Below are positions 6,770 to 12,394 of a stretch of DNA of 12,394 bases, in pieces (the first letter of the stretch is position 1; each line of letters opens with the position of its first letter). The DNA comes from Bacteroidales bacterium (GTDB lineage: Bacteria > Bacteroidota > Bacteroidia > Bacteroidales > UBA932). A program made the translations under genes and the position numbers. The notes under the pieces were generated by a model. The model was given only the letters and a program-made list of their open reading frames with translations, searched no databases and was not told the origin of the DNA. The stretch covers positions 1 through 12,394 of the forward strand of contig JAEEQI010000062.1 of NCBI GenBank assembly GCA_016285215.1. Reading direction: 5' to 3'.

Positions 6770-6797
6770 ACCAACTATATCTTTTCTAAAAAACGCA

Positions 6798-6805
6798 CAA
6801 AGATA
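6798..6805 (-). promoter_or_regulatory. -7 box of the tyrS operon promoter
   Basis: TATCTTTG on the minus strand matches TAnnTTTG and lies 29 bases before the tyrS ATG. No clear TTTG is seen at the -33 position, so the match is partial. Confidence 0.6.
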
Positions 6806-6817
6806 CGAAAAATTGTG

Positions 6818-6825
6818 TATTTTTG
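6818..6825 (+). promoter_or_regulatory. -7 box of the M16 peptidase operon promoter
   Basis: TATTTTTG matches TAnnTTTG and lies 28 bases before the ATG at 6854. No good -33 TTTG is visible at 19-21 bases upstream. It faces the tyrS -7 box from 12 bases away. Confidence 0.5.
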
Positions 6826-6853
6826 TCGCGCACATCGTTAGTAGTTAAGGGAT

Positions 6854-9739
6854 ATGAAACGTTTTATCATTCTTTTTGCAATGGCCGCTGCCGTGGCCAT
6901 CTCCGGTTGTTCCCGTTATGAAACGGTTCAGGGAGACCCTCTGGACGTTAAGATCTACACCCTCAGGAACGGTCTTAAGGTGTATATGTCTGTGAATAAG
7001 GACGAACCTCGCATCCAGACCTATATGCCCGTTCGCGTGGGCGGCAAGGACGACCCTGCAGACAACACCGGTCTGGCCCACTACCTGGAGCATATGATGT
7101 TCAAGGGTACGGAAATTCTGGGAACCCAGGATTATGAGGCCGAAAAACCCTACCTGGCCCAGATAGACAGCCTCTTCGAGGTCTATCGCACCCTCACGGA
7201 CCCCGCCGAGCGGGAGGCACTGTACGCCCAGATTGACGCCGTGAGCTACGAGGCATCCAAGCTGGCCATTCCCAATGAGTACGACAAGCTTATGTCCGTG
7301 ATTGGCTCCGAGGGTTCCAACGCCTTCACCAGCGAAGACGTCACCTGCTATGTGGAAGAAATCCCTTCCAACCAGATTGAGAACTGGGCCCGCATCCAGG
7401 CCGACCGCTTCAAGAACTGCGTCTTCCGCGGATTCCACACCGAGCTGGAGGCCGTGTACGAGGAGAAGAATATGACTATGATGGACGACGGCGAAAAAGC
7501 CATCGACGCCCTCAATGCTATGCTGTTCCCGCACCATCCCTACGGCACCCAGACCGTGATTGGTACCCAGGAACACCTCAAGAACCCTTCCCTCAAGGCC
7601 ATCCGCAAGCAAAAAGACACATATTACGTTCCCAACAATATGGCCATCTGCCTGTCCGGAGACTTCGACCCCGACGAGATGGTAAAGGTCATTGAGAAAT
7701 ACTTTGGAGACTGGGAGCCCAATCCCAACGTGCCCCAGCGCACCCTGGTTCCCGAAGAGCCTGTTACCAAACCCCTCTCCCGCGACGTTTTCGGCTTTGA
7801 GGGCGAGTTCGTGCTCATGGGCTGGCGTACTCCCGGCAGCGCCTACGAAGAGGCCGAGTACGGAGACCTGGCCAGCGACATCCTTTCCAACGGCCTCGCC
7901 GGTCTGATGGACCTGGACGTGATGCAGACCCAGAAAGTACTGGATGTAACCGTTTCTCCCTATCCCCGCACGGACTGGGGTCTTCTCCTGGCCGAGGTTA
8001 AGCCCAAGGACGGACAGTCCCTGAAAGAGGCCGAAGAGATTATCAAGGAGCAGGTATACCGCCTGGCCGCCGGAGACTTCTCCGACTCCCTCCTGCAGGC
8101 TGCCAAGGCCAATTACCGCCTCTCTATGATGAACAGCTTCGAGAACAACCGTTCCCGCGCCGGCATTATGATGAACTCCTTCGTGGACGGCCGTGACTGG
8201 GCCTCCACCGTGGCCAAGATCAAGAACACCGAGGCCATTACCAAGGACCAGATGGTGGCCTGGGCCCAGAAGAACCTGGTCCCCGAGACCTACGCCGTAG
8301 TGTATAAGCACTCCGGACCCGACCCGTCCGTCAAGCGCATCAGCGCCCCCAAGATTACCCCCATCGTTACCAACCGTGACAAGCAGAGCGCCTTCCTCCA
8401 GGAAATTGCCAACGCCCCTGTAACTCCCATCGAGCCCGTCTTCCTGGACTTCGAGAAGGATATGGTGGTAGACAGCTTCGAGGGTATGGAACTCCTGTAC
8501 AAGCAGAACACCAAGAACGACATTGCCACCCTTACCCTGTGGTTTGACTTTGGCAGCAATGACGACCCTGTTCTGCCTATGGCCTCCGACTATATCCGCT
8601 TCCTGGGCTTCCCGGGAATGACCCCCAACGACATCTCCGTTGAGCTCTATTCCCTGGCCTCCAAGTGGAATATGAACGTGAGCTCCAACCTCACCACCCT
8701 TACCATCCGCGGTCTGGGCGAGAACACCGCCAAGGTGCTGTCCCTGGGTGCTTCGCTGGGTCGCCACGCCATTCCGGACATTTCGGCCCTGGATGGAATG
8801 AAGGCCGATCTGATTCGCTCCCGCGCCGACGCCAAGAAGCGTCAGGGCGCCTGCAACTCCGCCCTCCAGCGCTATATGATGTTCGGCCCTGAGGTTATCA
8901 AGGCTTCCACCCTTACCAACGAGCAGGTGATGAACCTCACCTCGGCCGATCTGGTGAAGAGCTTCCAGCAGCTGTTTGGCTACCGCCACCGCATCCTCTA
9001 TTACGGTCCGGCTACCCTGGAAGAGGTCAAGGCCATCCTGTCCAACCACAAGCTGGGTGAGCTCAAGACCGTGGAGAGCGTGCATCCCGCCAAGATCCTC
9101 ACCCGCGAACCCAAGGTTTATGTGGGCAACTACAACTCCCGCCAGTTCAGCTATATGCAGTACTCCAACCGCGGTGAGTCCCTCATCTTTGAGCAGATTC
9201 CTTACATTGAGCTGTTCAATGAGTATTACGGCACGGGTATGAACTCCATCGTGTTCCAGGAGATGCGCGAATCCCGCGCCCTGGCCTACAGCGCCGGAGC
9301 CAGCCTTATGCGTCCCACCTTCACCAACGACGACTATTATTTCCGCGCCACCATCGCTTCCCAGAACGACAAGCTGCGCAAGGCCGTGGAAGGCTTCGCA
9401 GAGATTATCGAGACCCTCCCCGAGGCTCCCGAGAATCTGGAGATTGCCAAGAGCGCCATTCTCAATAAGATCCGCACGCAGCGTTATCACGGCATTTCCG
9501 TGCTGTACCAGTACATCCGCAACAAGGAACTGGGCCTCACCATTCCCCGTGAGAAGATCATCTACGACAAGGTGGGAAGCCTCACCATGTTTGACCTCCT
9601 CTCCACCCACGAGGACTGGATCCGCGGCCGTACCTATCACTACTCCATCCTGGGAGATGTGAAGGACCTGGATATGGACTTCCTGCGTACCCTGGGACCG
9701 GTGAAGATTGTGACTCCGGAAGAAATGTTCGGTTATTAA
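6854..9739 (+). CDS. M16-family zinc metalloprotease, lipoprotein (PqqL/pitrilysin-like)
   Basis: 961 residues. A lipoprotein signal peptide ends at the lipobox ISGC, with Cys19 as the expected lipid site, so the protein is envelope-anchored. The inverted zinc motif HxxEH is intact as HYLEH (76-80). The further glutamate ligand is expected in TELEAVYEE (196-204), after an inserted helical segment (about 91-145) that lengthens the usual gap. The protein has the tandem M16 plan: an active N-terminal half (about 33-440) and an inactive C-terminal half (about 530-950) carrying the substrate-binding motif QEMRESRALAYSAGA, typical of the second half. The family degrades unfolded or short peptides inside a closing chamber. 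The following gene, also a lipoprotein hydrolase, starts 12 bases downstream and is likely co-transcribed. The substrate is not known. Confidence 0.92.
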   Translation: MKRFIILFAMAAAVAISGCSRYETVQGDPLDVKIYTLRNGLKVYMSVNKDEPRIQTYMPVRVGGKDDPADNTGLAHYLEHMMFKGTEILGTQDYEAEKPYLAQIDSLFEVYRTLTDPAEREALYAQIDAVSYEASKLAIPNEYDKLMSVIGSEGSNAFTSEDVTCYVEEIPSNQIENWARIQADRFKNCVFRGFHTELEAVYEEKNMTMMDDGEKAIDALNAMLFPHHPYGTQTVIGTQEHLKNPSLKAIRKQKDTYYVPNNMAICLSGDFDPDEMVKVIEKYFGDWEPNPNVPQRTLVPEEPVTKPLSRDVFGFEGEFVLMGWRTPGSAYEEAEYGDLASDILSNGLAGLMDLDVMQTQKVLDVTVSPYPRTDWGLLLAEVKPKDGQSLKEAEEIIKEQVYRLAAGDFSDSLLQAAKANYRLSMMNSFENNRSRAGIMMNSFVDGRDWASTVAKIKNTEAITKDQMVAWAQKNLVPETYAVVYKHSGPDPSVKRISAPKITPIVTNRDKQSAFLQEIANAPVTPIEPVFLDFEKDMVVDSFEGMELLYKQNTKNDIATLTLWFDFGSNDDPVLPMASDYIRFLGFPGMTPNDISVELYSLASKWNMNVSSNLTTLTIRGLGENTAKVLSLGASLGRHAIPDISALDGMKADLIRSRADAKKRQGACNSALQRYMMFGPEVIKASTLTNEQVMNLTSADLVKSFQQLFGYRHRILYYGPATLEEVKAILSNHKLGELKTVESVHPAKILTREPKVYVGNYNSRQFSYMQYSNRGESLIFEQIPYIELFNEYYGTGMNSIVFQEMRESRALAYSAGASLMRPTFTNDDYYFRATIASQNDKLRKAVEGFAEIIETLPEAPENLEIAKSAILNKIRTQRYHGISVLYQYIRNKELGLTIPREKIIYDKVGSLTMFDLLSTHEDWIRGRTYHYSILGDVKDLDMDFLRTLGPVKIVTPEEMFGY

Positions 9740-9751
9740 TATTATAGGATT

Positions 9752-10885
9752 ATGTTCAAGAAAATTCTGTTTCTGGCAGGAGTAGCGGCCGTGGCCCTTT
9801 CCTGCACCGAGAGCCCCCAGAAGGCATTTGAGAAAGACCTCGAAGCCTACCGCCAGAAGATTGGCAATGTGGGTATGGCCGTGGCGGTGGTCAAGGATAA
9901 CAAGATTGTCTACAGCCACGAGTTTGGAGTGGCCGACCGCGAGACCGGCGCTCCCGTGAAACAGAATTCTCTCTTCCGCATAGCCTCCATCTCCAAGAGC
10001 TTCAGCGCCACTTCCATCCTGCAGCTTGTGGAGAAGGGACTGGTGTCGCTGGACACGGACGTGAGCACCCTGGCCGGTTTCCCCATCCGCAACCCCAAGT
10101 ACCCCGAGAAGGTGATTACCCTGGAGATGCTGCTCTCGCACACCTCCAGCCTCAATGACAGCGAGGGCTACTTTGAACTGGACGTGGTGAACCCTTCGGT
10201 GAACCCCAACTGGGCCAAGTGCTACAACAACTACGAGCCCGGTACCGGTTACGAGTACTGCAACCTCAACTTCAACCTGGTGGGCACCTTTATCGAGAAG
10301 CTCTCCGGAGAGCGCTTTGACCAATACGTGGTTCATCACGTGCTGGAGCCCCTGGGCCTGTACGGCGGCTACTGCGTAGACTCCCTGGACGCCTCCCGTT
10401 TTGCCAAGTTGTATGCTTATGAGAACGGCGAGTTCGTTGAGGAGACGGCTGCCTATGCTCCGCGCAGCGAGCGCATTGCCAACTACCGTTTTGGCTACGA
10501 TACGCCCGTTTTCTCTCCCACCGGCGGTATGAAGATTTCGGCCTGCGACCTGGCCCGCTATATGATGATGCATATGGGGTGGGGAACTGCTCCCGACGGT
10601 ACCGTCATCATCTCCGAGGCCTCTTCCCGCAGTATGCAGACCCCTCGCTCCGATCCCGAGCATTACGGCCTGGCCCTGTGGCACGACTATGAGATGATAC
10701 CCGGCGTAGAGCTGGTGGGTCACACCGGCGGCGCCTACGGCCTCCGCAGCGCTATGTTCTGGGCTCTGGACCGTTCCTTCGGCCTGGTCTGCATCTCCTC
10801 CGGCACCTACGGTGACTTCGAAGACGAACAGAGCGGTGTCCTGGAAGGCACCCTCCAGAGAATGTACAAGTACTTCTGTAAATAA
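9752..10885 (+). CDS. Serine beta-lactamase-family (S12, PF00144) hydrolase, lipoprotein
   Basis: 377 residues. The signal peptide ends in a lipobox ALSC with Cys18 as the lipid site. The three active-site elements of the class C beta-lactamase / D-Ala-D-Ala carboxypeptidase fold are present: SISK (Ser79, Lys82), YCN (Tyr169-Asn171) and HTGG (His324, in place of KTG). The LLSHTSSL segment (127-134) is also typical. Members include D-aminopeptidases, esterases and peptidoglycan carboxypeptidases, and most are not resistance enzymes; the exact substrate cannot be read from the sequence. It lies 12 bases after the M16 peptidase gene and 16 bases before the next gene, so the three look like one operon working in the periplasm or at the outer membrane. 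Confidence 0.9.
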   Translation: MFKKILFLAGVAAVALSCTESPQKAFEKDLEAYRQKIGNVGMAVAVVKDNKIVYSHEFGVADRETGAPVKQNSLFRIASISKSFSATSILQLVEKGLVSLDTDVSTLAGFPIRNPKYPEKVITLEMLLSHTSSLNDSEGYFELDVVNPSVNPNWAKCYNNYEPGTGYEYCNLNFNLVGTFIEKLSGERFDQYVVHHVLEPLGLYGGYCVDSLDASRFAKLYAYENGEFVEETAAYAPRSERIANYRFGYDTPVFSPTGGMKISACDLARYMMMHMGWGTAPDGTVIISEASSRSMQTPRSDPEHYGLALWHDYEMIPGVELVGHTGGAYGLRSAMFWALDRSFGLVCISSGTYGDFEDEQSGVLEGTLQRMYKYFCK

Positions 10886-10901
10886 TAAAAGGATTGCTGT
10901 T

Positions 10902-11429
10902 ATGAAAAAATTTGCCATTGTGTGCGGCTTTGTTGCCGCCCTCCTGTGCTTCAGCGCACAGAACGCCAGCGCCCAGTACGCATCTCCCATTGTCCGGAAA
11001 GGCGCAGATCTGGTGGACCGCAACGGTGTCGAACTCACTGAATCCCAGATTATTGAAATAGTAGGTGCCGATGTCTATAACCAGACTGTTGCCGGTGCCC
11101 GCAAGCAGGTTAAAACCGGTCGTGGTCTCATCTGGGGTGGTGCCGCCGGCATGGCTGCAGGTGCTGCAGCCTGCATAACCGGCGTTGTGCTCGCGAGCAC
11201 TGTCCGTGATGTGAAAGGAGAGCTGATGAAGGATCAGGGGACCGCAATTGCTTTAGTCGGCGGAGTTGTCGCCGGTCTTGGCTCACTGGCCTTTAACATT
11301 GGTATGCCCCTTTATTTCATTGGCAGTGGCCGCCTGAACTGGGTTGCCAATCAAGCAACGAATGCCGTCTCCTACAATTACAAATTTGGCCTTACCCCCA
11401 ATGGCGTAGGCTTTGCCATGAACTTCTAG
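10902..11429 (+). CDS. Small exported protein of unknown function with two glycine/alanine-rich hydrophobic segments
   Basis: 175 residues; I do not recognise the family. A signal peptide is clear (MKKFAIVCGFVAALLCFSAQ...), with likely cleavage after ASA at residue 24. The mature protein has a short polar part, then two hydrophobic, Gly/Ala-rich segments (about 74-98 and 114-140) separated by a charged stretch (VRDVKGELMKDQ), which may span a membrane. The end, GVGFAMNF, alternates and finishes in Phe, as do outer-membrane-associated proteins. The frame extends upstream to 10812 inside the preceding gene, but ATG at 10902 begins a proper signal peptide and has an AAAGGA sequence 8 bases before it, unusual for this phylum. 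By eye the gene is less GC-rich than the two upstream. It is the last gene of the operon. Confidence 0.75.
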   Translation: MKKFAIVCGFVAALLCFSAQNASAQYASPIVRKGADLVDRNGVELTESQIIEIVGADVYNQTVAGARKQVKTGRGLIWGGAAGMAAGAAACITGVVLASTVRDVKGELMKDQGTAIALVGGVVAGLGSLAFNIGMPLYFIGSGRLNWVANQATNAVSYNYKFGLTPNGVGFAMNF

Positions 11430-11449
11430 AAGATTGTAGGTGATTTGCT

Positions 11450-11498
11450 GCTGGCACTCAACTCGCTAATAATCAGTCTTTTATTAACACGAACGGGT
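11450..11498 (+). repeat. 49-base direct repeat, copy A
   Basis: From GCTGGCAC to ACACGAACGGGT this stretch aligns without gaps to bases 12145-12193, with 37 of 49 positions identical by hand count; the first 8 and last 13 bases are identical. The repeat ends on the first base of the TTG start codon of the next gene. It also holds the 10-mer TAATAATCAG (11467-11476), found again at 12228-12237. Confidence 0.75.
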
Positions 11499-11983
11499 TG
11501 AAAAGAACTCTGATACTGATGGCCCTTCTTTTGGTGGGCGGCCTCACGGCTATGGCGCAGCTCAAGGAGAAGGCAACCGCCCGGGAACTGCGTGAGCTTG
11601 TGAATCCCGGGAACAAGGTCTTTGTGATCTTTGACGACAAGACCGGAGATATTGACGAGAAGGCCCAATTCATTGTGGAGTTCCTGACTCAGGATGCCCG
11701 CTGGAAGGTAGTGGAGAGCCTCAAGGAGGCCGATTTTGTGCTGTACGTGGAGGGCCATTCCGGCCGCTCGGAGCATTCTATTACCACCAAGACCTATTAC
11801 ATGACTCCCACCATCCGCCGCAAGGACGGCACCGATGTCTGGACCGGAGAGACGGTCTATGACTGGGCAAGTCTGGCCAACGGATTCAAGGCCGTGAAAA
11901 GCGTGTCCTGGAGACTGGTCCAGTCGCTCAAGAAAGGCCTGTCCAAAGAACTGGGAGAAGACCGGATTCTGTTTACCGTATAA
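11498..11983 (+). CDS. Exported protein of unknown function
   Basis: 161 residues; the family is not recognised. A signal peptide (MKRTLILMALLLVGGLTAMA) is followed by a likely cleavage site AMA|Q at 20/21, giving a mature soluble periplasmic or secreted protein of about 141 residues. The mature part looks like an alpha/beta fold: strands such as KVFVIFDD (40-47) and ADFVLYVEG (78-86), then a polar TTKTYYMTPTIRRKDG segment and a C-terminal amphipathic helix. The pattern loosely recalls small periplasmic domains of the DUF4136/CsgG type, but that is only an impression. The start is TTG at 11498, the only one that gives the basic n-region; the internal ATG (residue 8) would lose it. The TTG lies at the end of a 49-base repeat, so the repeat supplies the leader of this gene. 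Confidence 0.7.
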   Translation: MKRTLILMALLLVGGLTAMAQLKEKATARELRELVNPGNKVFVIFDDKTGDIDEKAQFIVEFLTQDARWKVVESLKEADFVLYVEGHSGRSEHSITTKTYYMTPTIRRKDGTDVWTGETVYDWASLANGFKAVKSVSWRLVQSLKKGLSKELGEDRILFTV

Positions 11984-11987
11984 TAGT

Positions 11988-12139
11988 ATGAAAAGATTCT
12001 TTTGCTTCATAGCGATGATGGCCATGACGGCTGCATCCACGCCCTCAGCACGCAGGGCCTCTACCTGCGCGGCGAGGGACACGGTTTCAAACCCGAAGCC
12101 CAGGAACAGGTGATAGAAGCCGTAAAGAAACTTCTGTAG
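11988..12139 (+). pseudogene. Remnant of an exported hydrolase-like gene: signal peptide joined out of frame to a C-terminus
   Basis: ATG at 11988 opens a signal-peptide-like sequence MKRFFCFIAMMAMTAAS, but the frame then turns into low-information residues and stops at 12113. From about 12044 another frame (shifted by +2) reads LSTQGLYLRGEGHGFKPEAQ and goes on to EQVIEAVKKLL with a stop at 12137-12139. GEGHGF followed by a final amphipathic helix resembles the C-terminal end (with the catalytic His) of alpha/beta hydrolases of the dienelactone hydrolase/prolyl oligopeptidase type. The second frame has no start codon after the in-frame TAG at 11984. The simplest reading is that a large internal deletion left only the two ends of a gene. 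The hydrolase label rests on a short match. Confidence 0.5.
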
Positions 12140-12142
12140 CCG

Positions 12143-12255
12143 GCGCTGGCACCTAACTCACTAACACACTGCGCTTTAACAACACGAACGGGTAGCTCTA
12201 AGCCACCCGTTCATTGTATTATGTATTTAATAATCAGCGCAGTAAGTGCCAGCGC
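12143..12255. repeat. Three-tier nested palindrome, possible structured RNA or bidirectional terminator
   Basis: Three inverted-repeat pairs are nested about one centre: outer GCGCTGGCAC (12143-12152) with GTGCCAGCGC (12246-12255), middle ACTGCGC (12168-12174) with GCGCAGT (12237-12243), and inner GAACGGGT (12186-12193) with ACCCGTTC (12205-12212). The inner stem continues with G-C and C-G pairs after one mismatch and closes on loop TCTAA. An AT-rich stretch (12213-12235) follows the inner hairpin. It fills the space between convergent genes, so the inner hairpin may end transcription in both directions. The left half is copy B of the 49-base repeat. Confidence 0.65.
12145..12193 (+). repeat. 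49-base direct repeat, copy B
   Basis: This is the partner of copy A (11450-11498), 695 bases further on, in the same orientation, gap-free, 37 of 49 identical. Unlike copy A it is followed by an inverted partner that makes the nested palindrome. Together the two copies bracket the 161-residue protein gene and the gene remnant. Confidence 0.75.
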
Positions 12256-12259
12256 AAAA

Positions 12260-12394
12260 TTACTCTTCAGGTTGATATTCCAGAATATCTCCCGGTTGGC
12301 AGTCCAGGGCTTTGCAGATGGCCTCCATTGTACTGAGCCGGATGGCCTTTGCTTTGCCGCACTTGAGGATGGAAAGATTGGCGGGGGTGATGCC
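12260..12394 (-). CDS. Cro/CI-type helix-turn-helix regulator (C-terminal part; YozG-like)
   Basis: Only the last 44 residues are inside the window; the 5' end is beyond 12394. The sequence GITPANLSILKCGKAKAIRL, then STMEAICKALDCQPGDILEY, is the recognition-helix and following-helix region of small Xre-family proteins (HTH_26/YozG type), which are usually about 65-75 residues long and bind DNA as single-domain regulators. The stop TAA is at 12262-12260, five bases beyond the nested palindrome. It converges with the plus-strand genes. Small regulators of this kind are common beside accessory genes; its target is unknown. Confidence 0.85.
   Translation of the reverse strand, partial: GITPANLSILKCGKAKAIRLSTMEAICKALDCQPGDILEYQPEE

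Noticed and set aside
6770..6835. A longer N-terminus for tyrS, starting at 6835
   Set aside because: It would include the -7 box and does not resemble TyrS sequences, which start at [10 protein letters not shown].
9752..10885. The serine hydrolase as an antibiotic-resistance beta-lactamase
   Set aside because: It has SxxK, YxN and HTG, but the broad S12 family mostly consists of peptidases and esterases, and nothing in the sequence or context points to resistance.
6845..11038. A 1397-codon open frame on the minus strand opposite the M16 peptidase and serine hydrolase genes
   Set aside because: It has no recognisable domain, is rich in Gly/Val/His/Leu as antisense shadows are, and exists only because the GC-rich sense genes avoid codons that give stops on the other strand. 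The sense genes have complete motifs.
11426..12082. A 218-codon minus-strand frame opposite the exported protein gene
   Set aside because: It crosses the repeat and two plus-strand reading frames, has no known motif, and the plus strand carries a clear signal peptide.
12143..12255. An integron attC site
   Set aside because: RYYYAAC heptamers are present in both repeats, but the expected GTTRRRY partner on the 3' side is missing (the right arm reads GTAAGTG) and no integrase is in the window. Kept only as a hint in the findings.

Overview
The window looks like a chromosomal segment from an uncultured, fairly GC-rich member of the Bacteroidales, probably gut-associated. The evidence is promoters of the Bacteroidetes type (TTTG, 19-20 bases, TAnnTTTG), near absence of Shine-Dalgarno sequences, and gene families typical of the phylum (GlmM starting SISGIRGT, DUF486, DUF1343, a large M16 lipoprotein peptidase). 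A species cannot be named from this.

Layout, left to right. (1) Bases 1-2647, minus strand: a phosphoglucosamine mutase gene (glmM) overlaps by one base a DUF1343/NamZ-like gene, followed directly by a promoter and the start of ribosomal protein L31 (rpmE, cut by the window edge). (2) Bases 2664-3241, plus strand: a small DUF486 membrane protein gene fired from a promoter interleaved with that of glmM, then tRNA-Glu(CTC) with its own promoter and terminator. (3) Bases 3242-3424: non-coding, with two tandem GGTGTGCG hairpins and a long AT/GC stem. (4) Bases 3425-6769, minus strand: a tightly overlapped operon tyrS - rbfA - LolC/E-type permease - degenerate ABC nucleotide-binding subunit. (5) Bases 6854-11429, plus strand: an M16 zinc-peptidase lipoprotein, a serine beta-lactamase-family lipoprotein and a small secreted protein of unknown function. 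(6) Bases 11450-12394: a repeat-rich accessory end with a 161-residue exported protein of unknown function set between two copies of a 49-base direct repeat, the remnant of a deleted gene, a nested palindrome, and the end of a Cro/CI-type regulator on the minus strand.

How the genes fit together. Regions 1 and 4 are mainly core functions (amino-sugar nucleotide synthesis, translation, envelope lipoprotein handling). Region 5 reads as an envelope hydrolase operon. No complete mobile element, CRISPR array or defence system is visible. The most unusual points are the ABC subunit that has lost its Walker A lysine, its catalytic glutamate and its H-loop histidine while its overlapping partner permease keeps its coupling motif, and the repeat/palindrome structure at the right end. 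There is no gene-free stretch over 300 bases; the longest are about 216 bases (3209-3424) and about 276 bases (11984-12259), both described below.
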